Below, piece after piece: positions 20,062 through 28,890 of a DNA stretch of 64,000 nucleotides. Source of the stretch: Haliscomenobacter sp. (GTDB lineage: Bacteria > Bacteroidota > Bacteroidia > Chitinophagales > Saprospiraceae); NCBI GenBank assembly GCA_016707205.1, contig JADJHZ010000007.1:124001-188000 (forward strand), in the 5' to 3' direction. A program made the translations under genes and the position numbers. The notes under the pieces are model-generated. The model was not told the origin of the DNA, made no database searches, and saw nothing but the letters and a program-made list of their open reading frames with translations. The first letter of the stretch is position 1; each line of letters begins with the position of its first letter.

Positions 20062-20080
20062 GCGATAGTATTCCTATCGC
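20062..20080 (-). promoter_or_regulatory. Candidate operator, 7-5-7 inverted repeat
   Basis: GCGATAG (20062-20068) and CTATCGC (20074-20080) are perfect inverted arms around a 5-base spacer, 11 bases upstream of the SulP ATG. Position and size suit a TetR-type dimer, and a TetR gene lies in the same unit. Binding is inferred. Confidence 0.45.
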
Positions 20081-20241
20081 AATTGATTAAAAAACCTGGT
20101 ACCCTGAAATAATGTTCGCAAAGTAACAAGCCTAAAGGCAGCGCATAGTAATCTGCATCACAAAAAAAATGCAGAAATAGCTCATTTAAAGTGTGTTATC
20201 TGGAAATTGGATCGTTTTCGAGGCATCTAATGGCGCCTGTA

Positions 20242-22077
20242 CTAATCCTCCAATTTTTTCCCCAAATAAACCAAATAAAAGACGCCGGGAGCAAATTGGA
20301 AATGCTCCAGATCAAACGGGATTGGAAGGACCTCGCCTTGGCTGTCTTTTACAAAAACCGGAATTTGTTGATACGCCACCCCCATTCCTGCCATAACGGC
20401 AACCAAATCCGATTGCTGACTAAACGCTTTTTCATGAATGAACGGGAAATCCCGGACGACTTCGTTCAAATTCAAAAAATCATCGGTGTAAGAAAGCAAT
20501 CCGTCCCTGGGTCTTTCCTCCGGTAGTTTTTTTAATTCTTCAGCGGAAATCAACCGAAAAGCGCCGTTTTCTCCAAATTCCTTCTCATAGCGGGTAACTG
20601 CAAATTGGTTCAGTTCAACACTGCTGGTCATGGCTAATAAAAAACCCATATCCGCAAGGTCGATCTGTTCTGCCAAATCATCCGAATAAATATTCGCCGG
20701 GATTGCCTCTAATCCCTGCGATCTGGCCTGGCGTATGCTGCCTTCGTTACTATCCACCAATACGACATGCCGCTGATTGTCTTTCAGGTATTTAGCCAGG
20801 AGGCGGGCCGCTTGATTGGCGCCGACAATCAAAATACCCCGGGAAGCGACTAAGCATACCCCAAGTCCTTTGGCCACCGGACGGACCGTTAGGGCAATCA
20901 GCAAAACCGTGCCCATCACCACCATGAACACCATGGGAGTGATGTACTCCGCATCCTCAATCCCCATTCGCGTCAGCGTTGCGCCAAATAACGACGCAAT
21001 GCCCGCAGCCACAATGCCTCGAGGCCCTACCCAGGAAATAAACAATTTTTCTGCCGTTTTGAGGTCCGATCCTTTTGTGCAAATGATGACGCCAAGGGGG
21101 CGCAACACGAAAACAAGAAACCCGAACAGGACGAAACTTCTCCAATTGCTGAAGACCAGGAGCAGTTCCTCCAGGTCGATTTGAGCGGATAAAAGGATGA
21201 AAAGAATAGAGATCAATAACACGCTGAGCGATTCTTTGAACAGAAGTATTTCCCGGAACCGGGGAATGTCCAGGTTGCCCATCACCGTCCCCATCACCAC
21301 GACGGAAAGTAATCCGGACTCTTGAGCGACCACATTCGACATCACAAATACCCCCAGAACGAAAGCCAGCGTAAATACATTGAGCAGATAGGAAGGGATC
21401 CAGTTGCGCCGGATAAATTGAAATAAGGCCCATCCGGAAATAGCGCCCAACGCCATCCCTACCAGAATTACTCTCAGGAAAGTGATCATCGCCATAGAGG
21501 TAAAGGATACCCCTCCAGATGAGATAATAAACTCAAAAACAAGCACAGCCAGCAACGCTCCAATGGGATCGATCAGAATGCTTTCCCATTTCAGCACGGT
21601 AGCTACATTCCTCGTCAAAGGGAGGTTTCTTAATATTGGAGCGATTACCGTTGGGCCGGTCACTACAACTAACCCCGAAAACATAAAGGAAACAGGCCAG
21701 TTCAGCTCCATAATATAGTGGGTAGCAAAGCCTCCGCCCAAAAAGGTGATCGCAGAACCCATCGTCACCAACTTGAGAATCGCCGGTCCTACCCCCTTGA
21801 TTTCCGAACGCTTGAGTGTAAGCCCCCCTTCGAACAAAATAATTCCAATAGCCAGGGACACAAAGGAGAACAAATATTCGCCGGGAAACAATCCTTTACC
21901 GGTTCCAGGGTCGTAGATGGGGTTGAGCAGCTTCTCCCCGGTATCCGTAAACAAAGTCGACAACGGCCCAACTAATAAACCGCTGATTATTAACGGCAAA
22001 ATAGAAGGAACCCTGACTTTCCATGCGATCCACTGCGAAAAAATTCCTAAAATGATTATTCCTGCCAGTTCTATCAT
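20242..22077 (-). CDS. CPA1-type cation/proton antiporter with TrkA-N-like domain
   Basis: A 611-residue protein. Residues 1-400 form about 12 membrane helices with the conserved ILFEGGLTL and KWESILIDPIGALLAV (E165, D170), matching Na+(K+)/H+ exchangers. From about residue 408 a Rossmann-like nucleotide-binding segment begins (GILIVGANQAARLLAKYL, then VVLVDSNE), as in TrkA-N/RCK domains that gate transport. The C-terminus holds a further regulatory region. Expected role: proton-coupled export of Na+ or K+ and pH homeostasis. It is divergent from prfC and 191 bases upstream of the SulP gene. Confidence 0.88.
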   Translation of the reverse strand: MIELAGIIILGIFSQWIAWKVRVPSILPLIISGLLVGPLSTLFTDTGEKLLNPIYDPGTGKGLFPGEYLFSFVSLAIGIILFEGGLTLKRSEIKGVGPAILKLVTMGSAITFLGGGFATHYIMELNWPVSFMFSGLVVVTGPTVIAPILRNLPLTRNVATVLKWESILIDPIGALLAVLVFEFIISSGGVSFTSMAMITFLRVILVGMALGAISGWALFQFIRRNWIPSYLLNVFTLAFVLGVFVMSNVVAQESGLLSVVVMGTVMGNLDIPRFREILLFKESLSVLLISILFILLSAQIDLEELLLVFSNWRSFVLFGFLVFVLRPLGVIICTKGSDLKTAEKLFISWVGPRGIVAAGIASLFGATLTRMGIEDAEYITPMVFMVVMGTVLLIALTVRPVAKGLGVCLVASRGILIVGANQAARLLAKYLKDNQRHVVLVDSNEGSIRQARSQGLEAIPANIYSDDLAEQIDLADMGFLLAMTSSVELNQFAVTRYEKEFGENGAFRLISAEELKKLPEERPRDGLLSYTDDFLNLNEVVRDFPFIHEKAFSQQSDLVAVMAGMGVAYQQIPVFVKDSQGEVLPIPFDLEHFQFAPGVFYLVYLGKKLED

Positions 22078-22208
22078 GTTTTCCTGTAGGCCGGATTGTT
22101 TTTCTTGGCGTTTCCTTTTCAGGGCTCAGATTCCAGCAAACTGTAAAATAATCCTTTTTTCCTTTTTTGGCTCAAAACGGCAACGAGGGTTCCCCAAAAA
22201 AAATCCAT

Positions 22209-22216
22209 TAACTTTG
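22209..22216 (+). promoter_or_regulatory. Bacteroidota -7 promoter box (TAACTTTG) for prfC
   Basis: It matches TAnnTTTG and ends 19 bases before the prfC start codon. No clear -33 element is seen. Confidence 0.5.
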
Positions 22217-22235
22217 GCCCCGAAAAATATAGTCC

Positions 22236-23810
22236 ATGTTAACTGAGCTTCAAAAACGGCGCACGTTTGGCATCATCAGCCACCCGGATGCCGGAAAAAC
22301 TACCCTTACGGAAAAATTGCTCCTCTTTGGGGGCGCTATTCAGATTGCGGGCGCCGTCAAATCCAATAAAATTAAGAAAAGCGCTACCTCCGACTTCATG
22401 GAGATCGAGCGCCAGCGGGGAATTTCGGTCGCCACCTCCGTTATGGCGTTCGACTACCGCGACCTGAAAATCAATATCCTGGACACCCCCGGCCACGAAG
22501 ATTTTGCCGAAGACACCTACCGCACCCTCACCGCCGTGGATAGCGCCATCGTCGTTATCGACGTGGCTAAAGGGGTCGAAACCCAGACCGAAAAACTGGT
22601 CAACGTTTGCCGCATGCGTAATACGCCCATCATCGTATTTATCAACAAACTCGATCGCGAGGGCAAAGATGCCTTCGACTTGCTGGACGAAGTCGAAAAA
22701 AAACTCAATATACGCGTCACCCCTCTGAGTTGGCCTATTGGCATGGGCCAACGGTTTAAAGGCGTATACAGCCTGTATGAAAAAAAGCTGGTTCTGTTCA
22801 GGCCGCACGGCAAGCAGGAAGAAGAAGATTTAATAGAGATCACCGACATTACCGGGGATTCGCTTGACAAAAACGTAGGGAAAGCCGACGCCGATACCCT
22901 CCGGGAAGAACTTGAAATCGTCCAGACCGTTTATCCGGAATTCAACAGGGAGCAATACCTGTCGGGAGAAGTTTCCCCGGTATTCTTCGGAAGCGCCGTG
23001 AACAATTTCGGCGTCCGGGAACTGCTGGATTGCTTCGTGGAAATTGCGCCCGAGCCCTTGCCCCGATCCGCAGAGGAACGCATCGTCAACCCCGAAGAAG
23101 AGCAATTTTCCGGGTTTGTGTTCAAGATCCATGCCAATATGGACCCCAATCACCGCGACCGGATCGCTTTTCTACGGATCTGCTCCGGAAAATTTCAGCG
23201 AAATACCAACTACCTGCACGTCCGCCAGGGTAGGAAAATGAAGTTTTCCAACCCTACCTCTTTCATGGCAGCAAAAAAAACTGTGATCGATGAAGCGTAT
23301 CCCGGAGATGTGATCGGTCTTTACGATTCCGGCAATTTCAAGATCGGAGATTCCCTCACCGAGGGCGAAGCGCTGCATTTCAAAGGAATTCCCAGCTTTT
23401 CTCCCGAGCTTTTCCGCTTCGTCAACAATACCGACCCCCTGAAATCCAAACAGCTGGCCAAAGGCCTGGAACAGTTGATGGACGAAGGAGTCGCCCAACT
23501 TTTTACCCGGGAATTGGATGGGCGGCGGATTATTGGCACGGTGGGCAACCTGCAGTTCGACGTCATCCAGTACCGTCTCCAGCACGAATACGGCGCCTCC
23601 GTAAGCTATGAACCCCTTTTCATCCATAAAGCGTGCTGGATCACCTCCTCCGATGAGACGGCGATGAAAGAACTGATCAACCGGCGCCGGAAAGACATCG
23701 CGCGGGACAAACACGGCCAACTGGTCTTCCTGGCGGAATCGGCCTGGGCGCTAAAAATCGCCCAGGAAAATCATCCCAAAGTAGACTTTCACTTTACAAG
23801 CGAGTTTTGA
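22236..23810 (+). CDS. prfC: Peptide chain release factor 3
   Basis: A 524-residue translational GTPase, close to the usual 529. G1 is SHPDAGKTTLTEKLL near residue 11, switch and G3 motifs are RGISVATSVM and DTPGHEDFAEDTYR, and G4 is INKLDR. The C-terminal two-thirds follow the RF3 pattern (FKIHANMDPNHRDRIAF, VGNLQFDVIQYRL). RF3 uses GTP to release RF1/RF2 from the ribosome after termination. The stop codon lies inside the first copy of a 54-base direct repeat that also touches the end of the convergent glycosyltransferase gene. Confidence 0.97.
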   Translation: MLTELQKRRTFGIISHPDAGKTTLTEKLLLFGGAIQIAGAVKSNKIKKSATSDFMEIERQRGISVATSVMAFDYRDLKINILDTPGHEDFAEDTYRTLTAVDSAIVVIDVAKGVETQTEKLVNVCRMRNTPIIVFINKLDREGKDAFDLLDEVEKKLNIRVTPLSWPIGMGQRFKGVYSLYEKKLVLFRPHGKQEEEDLIEITDITGDSLDKNVGKADADTLREELEIVQTVYPEFNREQYLSGEVSPVFFGSAVNNFGVRELLDCFVEIAPEPLPRSAEERIVNPEEEQFSGFVFKIHANMDPNHRDRIAFLRICSGKFQRNTNYLHVRQGRKMKFSNPTSFMAAKKTVIDEAYPGDVIGLYDSGNFKIGDSLTEGEALHFKGIPSFSPELFRFVNNTDPLKSKQLAKGLEQLMDEGVAQLFTRELDGRRIIGTVGNLQFDVIQYRLQHEYGASVSYEPLFIHKACWITSSDETAMKELINRRRKDIARDKHGQLVFLAESAWALKIAQENHPKVDFHFTSEF

Positions 23811-23964
23811 CCGCCGCTAATCCCAGATTCCAGGCAGCTTTTTCAGCTTATTTAACCCGTCCTGTTCGTGGGAATCCTCAGATTCCCAACGGAATGATTA
23901 TGCGGTCCCCTGACCGCCGCTAACCCCAGGTCCCAGGCAGCTTTTTCTGCTTATTTAACCCGTC
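23808..23964. repeat. 54-base direct repeat around a hairpin, between convergent genes
   Basis: Copy 1 (23808-23861) and copy 2 (23911-23964) differ at 4 of 54 positions. Copy 1 starts with the prfC stop codon; copy 2 covers the stop of the convergent glycosyltransferase gene. Between them is a hairpin with 7-base arms (TGGGAAT at 23869-23875, ATTCCCA at 23882-23888). Confidence 0.9.
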
Positions 23965-25108
23965 TTCCTTTCCATTTATACCTAACGACCAAGTTGGAGG
24001 CCAGGCCAACCCCTGCGATATATAGAATGTGGAGCGCCTGCGCCGGCCAAAACGCATTGAACAAGTCCATGCGTTTAAAGAAACGGGCCGCCGAGCGCAA
24101 CATGCGGTAATCGGCCCAGGTTTTACTGACGATTAGAACTACCGGAATCGTCAGCCAATACCAAGGCAGCCAAAACAGGAGCGCCAAACTGAGCAAAACA
24201 CTCCAGCACAGCAAGAACACTAAAGCCAGAACGGCGGTGATCTTCCTATCGGAATAGCTTCTCGACTTGGATCCCCAGCGCACACGCTGCTGGAAAAACG
24301 CTTTCAAAGACCCCAGTGCCTCGGTGCGCACGGCCTGCGTGGTCTTCAAAAAACCAGTCTTTCCCGGATACCGGGCCATGATCTTGTGGAGCAAAAGCAG
24401 ATCGTCTCCCGACGCCAGGCGGGAAATATCCGAATAGCCGCCCACCTCCTCAAACGCTGCTTTTGAAAATCCGAAAGCGGCGCCGTTTGCCAAATGGGTA
24501 AGCCCCATGCGCATTCCCGCCCCGGTGATTAGCATCATTCCCAGAAGGTCGAGCGATTGAAAACGTTCAAACAGGGAGCCTTCCCGGTGAAAAGCCACTG
24601 GTCCGGTGATGCAATGCCACCCTTTTCGTTCGTAGCAGGAGGCCATCAATCCCAGCCAATGGGGGGGCAGAACGCAATCCGCATCCGTCGTCAGGATAAG
24701 ATCGCCTTTGGCTTTAGAGACGCCTGTTTCCAAAGCCCGTTTTTTATAGGCCACAAACCCTTCGGGAAGCGGTGTGCCGGGCGGCTGAAGAACAGAAATC
24801 CGGGAATCGGCAAACTGTAGGGCAATGGCTGCCGTTTCGTCGCTGGAATCATCGTCCACCACGATTACCTCAAAAAGATGGGCTGGATATTGCTGCTGCA
24901 AAATGCTGTCCAGGCAAGCTCCGATGCCGGAAGCCTCGTTGCGGGCAGGAATAACCACCGAAACCAAAACAGAGGGAGTATATCCGGGTGGGATCTTCCA
25001 TTCGGACATTTTTTCCCATACGCGGCGGTATCGCTCCACTAAAATCGCATAGGCAACCCCCAGGATTGAAAAAAAGATGCCGAGGCAGGTTATCCAGGTC
25101 AGTTCCAT
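23951..25108 (-). CDS. Membrane-bound family 2 glycosyltransferase
   Basis: A 385-residue protein: one N-terminal membrane helix, a GT-A catalytic domain and C-terminal membrane helices. Motifs are VVIPARNEASGI, DDDSSDE (D85-87), DAD (D142, D144) and QQRVRWGSKS near residue 280, the Q/RxxRW element of processive or membrane GT2 enzymes. It transfers sugars from nucleotide donors to a lipid or polysaccharide acceptor at the inner membrane; the product is unknown. It is downstream of a small membrane-protein gene (23-base gap) on the same strand. Confidence 0.9.
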   Translation of the reverse strand: MELTWITCLGIFFSILGVAYAILVERYRRVWEKMSEWKIPPGYTPSVLVSVVIPARNEASGIGACLDSILQQQYPAHLFEVIVVDDDSSDETAAIALQFADSRISVLQPPGTPLPEGFVAYKKRALETGVSKAKGDLILTTDADCVLPPHWLGLMASCYERKGWHCITGPVAFHREGSLFERFQSLDLLGMMLITGAGMRMGLTHLANGAAFGFSKAAFEEVGGYSDISRLASGDDLLLLHKIMARYPGKTGFLKTTQAVRTEALGSLKAFFQQRVRWGSKSRSYSDRKITAVLALVFLLCWSVLLSLALLFWLPWYWLTIPVVLIVSKTWADYRMLRSAARFFKRMDLFNAFWPAQALHILYIAGVGLASNLVVRYKWKGRRVK

Positions 25109-25131
25109 TCCAAAGTGGCGGTCGGAAACCT

Positions 25132-25590
25132 TTAAACCAAATCGTCTCCTTCCCGTTCCTTTTTTTCTTCGCGGAACAACGGAGGAATGGTGGGAAACTG
25201 GCGGCTCTCCAATTCTTCGAAATCCGTTAGCTCGCCTTTAGCACGCCGCTCCTGGTCGCGCTGAAGGGTTTTTACCTGCCGGCGCATCAGTGCGCGTCCC
25301 AGCAGGATGGCAGATACGATAGGGTAGCCCAAAACGGATAATACGATGGCCGCTACCCCCATCAGGGTATCGCGTTTGAAAATTTTCCGGAGCCAGCTGA
25401 TATAATCCCAAAACACTTTATGGTCCAATATCAGCGCGGCAATTAGGATGACAGGCCCCAGGAAATAGAGCAGGCGGAAAACCAAACGCGCCATGAAAAA
25501 GACGCCAACCAATAGCCCAACAAAAAGGATCAACGCCCAAATGGTGTTGAGTGGGGAACCTCCCCCTTCGGAAGATTTTTGGTCAAACAT
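25132..25590 (-). CDS. Small membrane protein of unknown function
   Basis: A 152-residue protein with three or four hydrophobic segments (NTIWALILFVGLLVGVFFMA, LLYFLGPVILIAALIL, LMGVAAIVLSVLGYPIVSAI) and a charged cytoplasmic-looking tail (QRDQERRAKGE, REEKKEREGDD). No family recognised. It heads the unit with the glycosyltransferase gene, so a role near that enzyme is possible but unproven. Confidence 0.75.
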   Translation of the reverse strand: MFDQKSSEGGGSPLNTIWALILFVGLLVGVFFMARLVFRLLYFLGPVILIAALILDHKVFWDYISWLRKIFKRDTLMGVAAIVLSVLGYPIVSAILLGRALMRRQVKTLQRDQERRAKGELTDFEELESRQFPTIPPLFREEKKEREGDDLV

Positions 25591-25841
25591 ACGCAGTAGG
25601 TTTTATAGCCTGAAAACAAGGCGCCCCGGGCAGCCCGGAGGATTCTTCCCCTTCAAGATCTGCAAAATAGCCGGGCAAGACCTATTTTTTCGGTTAATTT
25701 TTTCTTTTTCTCGACCTTTGATACATTCTTTTCCAAAGCCTTGCCCGAAAAGCGCGATCCCATCTGCCGGTTATGCAACCCAAAGATCGGATTGAACGTT
25801 AATTATTGCTTAAGAGCTATTTTCAAACAAACCGCTTTACC

Positions 25842-25849
25842 TATTTTTG
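25842..25849 (+). promoter_or_regulatory. Bacteroidota -7 promoter box (TATTTTTG)
   Basis: It matches TAnnTTTG and ends 16 bases before the ATG at 25866. An imperfect ATTTTC lies about 17 bases further upstream in the -33 position. Confidence 0.45.
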
Positions 25850-25865
25850 CAAAAAATTGTCTGTC

Positions 25866-27227
25866 ATGAAGCTTTCGAAGAATTTCCTTTTCCTTCTGAG
25901 CATGTTGGTTTTTGCCTTTACCCTGCATGCCCAGACCAACGTGGTTTTGCGGTGCGAAATGAGCAACTGCGGCGGTAGCCTGGCGTTGTATGAATTCGAT
26001 GGGTTCGGATTCCGCCAGCTCCAACGCCTGAGCGCTCAGGGGGAGACCCAGGTGTATGAGTTTAAAGTGCCCGTTTCTACGCCCCGTTTTTACTACGTAG
26101 GCCCTCTGGCGGAAGATTTACGCCCCATCGTTCTGGGCGAAGAAAAACAGGTGGGGTTGAAAGGGAATTGCAGCCAGATGCGCTTCGCGGAAATTTCCGG
26201 ATCCAGGATCAACCAGGACTATGAATTCACCCGGCAAAAGATCGATGTGCTGAACAACCGGTCGGGCCAGTTGCTGCGCGATTTCGCCTATGCAGAAAAC
26301 GACGAACAGCGCCAGTCGTTCACCGATGGGCTAAAGTCTCTTGATACAGACAAAATCGTCTTCCTCGACTCGCTGCGCAAAGCCAACCCTTTTCTGGGGC
26401 GCGTAGCCGCTTTGAACACCTATATCTCGTTCCAGAACAACAACAAAGGAAAGCACAATTCCGAGGTGGAGTATTTTGCAAACGAATATTTCAGCTTTGC
26501 CGACTTTAACGATCCAGGCTATAATCATCTTCCCTGGGTATACGAAGCCTTCAGCAATTACTCCCAGACCTTGAGCGGGATCAACCTGCCAGACGAAATG
26601 GTCGCCAGTTTTCTCCAAGCTTCCCTGGATAAGGTTCCTGCCGGCGCTTCGGCAAGGCAGCTCGCCTACGCGGGGATCTTAAGCGGCCTTCAACGGCGGA
26701 AACACGCTTCTTATGCCCCGTTCGCAGAAAAATTCGCCGCAGAATACAAAGACCAGGCCCCTGCTGCGGTCGCCGAAGTCAAAGCAGGATTGGAAAAAGC
26801 TATGCGCCTGATGGTGGGTTCCCTTGCGCCCGACTTTTCGCAGCTCACTCCTGAAAGCAAGGATCTTAAACTCAGCAGCCTTCGCGGCAAATACGTACTC
26901 ATCGATTTCTGGGCAAGCTGGTGCGGCCCTTGCCGCAGGGAAAACCCCAACGTCGTGCGCATGTACAACCTCTATAAAGAAAAAGGTTTCGAAATCCTCG
27001 GGGTGAGCCTCGACAACGACCGCGACCGGTGGCTTAAAGCCATTGCCGACGACGGGCTTACCTGGTTGCATGTAAGCGACCTCAAAGGGTGGTCTAACGA
27101 AGTGGCTCAAATGTACGAGGTGAGTTCTATTCCCAAAACCATCCTGATCGACCCGCAGGGAAAGATCGTCGCTAAAGACCTCCGTGGACCAACCCTGGAA
27201 CGCAAGCTTCAGCAATTGTTTAATTAA
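25866..27227 (+). CDS. TlpA-like secreted thioredoxin-fold protein
   Basis: A 453-residue exported protein; the start is set at ATG 25866, directly before a clear signal peptide (NFLFLLSMLVFAFTLHAQ). Residues about 25-310 form a beta-rich plus helical region like the DUF4369/TlpA N-terminal extension of Bacteroidota. The C-terminal domain is thioredoxin-like, opening VGSLAPDFSQLTPESKDL and carrying the redox motif W352-C-G-P-C356. The cis-Pro SSIPKTILID is present. The likely role is disulfide or thiol reduction in the periplasm. A secreted gene of unknown function follows 33 bases later. Confidence 0.9.
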   Translation: MKLSKNFLFLLSMLVFAFTLHAQTNVVLRCEMSNCGGSLALYEFDGFGFRQLQRLSAQGETQVYEFKVPVSTPRFYYVGPLAEDLRPIVLGEEKQVGLKGNCSQMRFAEISGSRINQDYEFTRQKIDVLNNRSGQLLRDFAYAENDEQRQSFTDGLKSLDTDKIVFLDSLRKANPFLGRVAALNTYISFQNNNKGKHNSEVEYFANEYFSFADFNDPGYNHLPWVYEAFSNYSQTLSGINLPDEMVASFLQASLDKVPAGASARQLAYAGILSGLQRRKHASYAPFAEKFAAEYKDQAPAAVAEVKAGLEKAMRLMVGSLAPDFSQLTPESKDLKLSSLRGKYVLIDFWASWCGPCRRENPNVVRMYNLYKEKGFEILGVSLDNDRDRWLKAIADDGLTWLHVSDLKGWSNEVAQMYEVSSIPKTILIDPQGKIVAKDLRGPTLERKLQQLFN

Positions 27228-27260
27228 GCACCGGCTCCGCAGGATGTTCAAGGCGCAAGT

Positions 27261-28187
27261 ATGATAATCTTCTCGCGTTTTCTTTTTTTGGCGCTGCTGC
27301 CGGCTTCGCTTTCCATCGCGGCCCAGGCTCCCGCTGAACATGCGCCAGTTCCCGCCCGGATTCTGGACGCCAGTTTTCTCTTTCCCCAATACCGCTGGGA
27401 ATTGGACGTGGAATCCTCCCGGCGCTTGAGTCGTGCCTTCGGGGAATCGAAATGGCAAACCATTCTTCGCGCCAGCCGCCAGGAAGCCTGGCCCCCAGGG
27501 TTGCGCAAAGAAGAAGACCGTGCCGAAAACAGGGGATGGATCTGCGATTTCAACGTCTACTACCTGGGTAGCTTTTCTGTCGATAAGGCCTTGCTGTGGT
27601 TTCCCGAAAAAGAAAACCAACACCTGCCCGCCTTTCTGCGCCCCCAGGAAGACCTCTATTTCATTATTCGGGAGAGTGGACTGGAAAAATCAGGGCAACC
27701 TGCCGGCATTCCGCTGCGCCTGGAAGCCCAACTGGATTTTCTGCTGGCTGGCTTCCTGACCCAATTCGCTTCGATTGCAGAAAGCGCCCACCCTCCCGCC
27801 CTGACCCTTGACGGAGAACAAATCCCGACCCGGTTCATGCTGGAAGGCGCCCGAACGGCTTGGATTAGCCGCTCTTTTGACCGCCGGAGAACCAGCTACA
27901 CGGCGGCATTTCCCGAACATGCTACCCGGGAAGCCGCGCTGAACCAATACAAAATTCTTTTTGACAGGATCAGCGCCGCGCGGTTCAGCTCCTGCCCTCT
28001 GGTCAGAGACAAGAATCCAAAGCGCGACCTCTTGTTTGAAGACCGATTTTTTGCTTTTGACATGGCTGGCGATATGGATCCCCGATTCAAAGGGCTTGCG
28101 CTCAGCCTAGAACTCGTTCGAAAAGACGCCCCGGCCCCAGGCCCCAAAAAAGACGCCTGGTACTGCATGCTCACTTTGCAGAACTAA
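27261..28187 (+). CDS. Secreted protein of unknown function
   Basis: A 308-residue protein with a signal peptide (FLFLALLPASLSIAAQ). The mature part has scattered Trp and Arg (YRWELDVESSRRLSRAFGE, RGWICDFNVYYLGSFSVDKA) and a repeated-looking FLFPQY/LLWFPE layout, but no catalytic motif that I recognise. It lies 33 bases downstream of the TlpA-like gene and is probably cotranscribed with it. It converges on the LolA-like gene with only 10 bases between stops. Confidence 0.7.
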   Translation: MIIFSRFLFLALLPASLSIAAQAPAEHAPVPARILDASFLFPQYRWELDVESSRRLSRAFGESKWQTILRASRQEAWPPGLRKEEDRAENRGWICDFNVYYLGSFSVDKALLWFPEKENQHLPAFLRPQEDLYFIIRESGLEKSGQPAGIPLRLEAQLDFLLAGFLTQFASIAESAHPPALTLDGEQIPTRFMLEGARTAWISRSFDRRRTSYTAAFPEHATREAALNQYKILFDRISAARFSSCPLVRDKNPKRDLLFEDRFFAFDMAGDMDPRFKGLALSLELVRKDAPAPGPKKDAWYCMLTLQN

Positions 28188-28197
28188 TGCCGGGAAC

Positions 28198-28890
28198 TTA
28201 TTTCCCCTGGGCAAATACCGCGTCGCTCAAATTCTGGTTCAGCTTGTAATTGGTGAAGATGAGATGAATCGTGCCCGTCCCTTTAGCCGGAAGGTTTGGC
28301 GTATTTTTGGAGGCGCTCAGGTCGACCGCCACCGATTTGGGGACCTTAAACCGGGCTACATCAATCGTAAACCGGATCCAGTCGGGCAATGCAGATTCCT
28401 GGAAACGCCCATACCCCTGTTCTACAGTTAGCGTTCCGTTGGTTTTGGTGGTGAGTTGAGATTTGAGGATTAATTTGCGCCCTGGGTCGATCCATAGCTT
28501 GGCCAGGATCAACTCTCCGGCATTGTCGTGAGGGATCACATTCACCACCTGAGTCTTGGTAGCTTGGACCGTCTCCTCTCCGGCAAAGATGGCAACGTAG
28601 GCATTGGTGTCCCGGATACTTTGAAGCGTGAAGTAGGGATTCTGTTTCGGAAGAAAGATGATTCCCTCCGTTTTTACCCGGAATTTATCCGGTTGCTTAA
28701 AGTACACGTCTCCTTCCACAGGAGTCAATCGGACGGAAGGAATGTCAAATTCCATGCGCACCGTCGCGGAATAATCCTTCACCTGAGCAAATTTCTTTTG
28801 GATCGCATGGATCAGGGCCTTCGGAGCGGATTGGGCAAATACCCCTGGAGCGCAAAGCGCAATTAGTGCAAATACAATAAATGATTTCAA
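28198..28890 (-). CDS. LolA-like outer-membrane lipoprotein carrier protein
   Basis: A 230-residue exported protein if started at the TTG at 28890, whose last two bases begin the stop codon of the upstream permease (TTGA overlap). This start sits right before a clean signal peptide (SFIVFALIALCAPGVFAQ); the longer upstream frame would run into the permease gene. The mature part has the LolA/LolB-type layout: ALIHAIQKKFAQVKDYSAT, then FDIPSVRLTPVEGDVYFKQPDKFRVKTEG and long antiparallel strands. Such proteins bind acyl chains in the periplasm. Coupling to an ABC ATPase and permease suggests the three form one lipid or lipoprotein handling system. Confidence 0.82.
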   Translation of the reverse strand: MKSFIVFALIALCAPGVFAQSAPKALIHAIQKKFAQVKDYSATVRMEFDIPSVRLTPVEGDVYFKQPDKFRVKTEGIIFLPKQNPYFTLQSIRDTNAYVAIFAGEETVQATKTQVVNVIPHDNAGELILAKLWIDPGRKLILKSQLTTKTNGTLTVEQGYGRFQESALPDWIRFTIDVARFKVPKSVAVDLSASKNTPNLPAKGTGTIHLIFTNYKLNQNLSDAVFAQGK

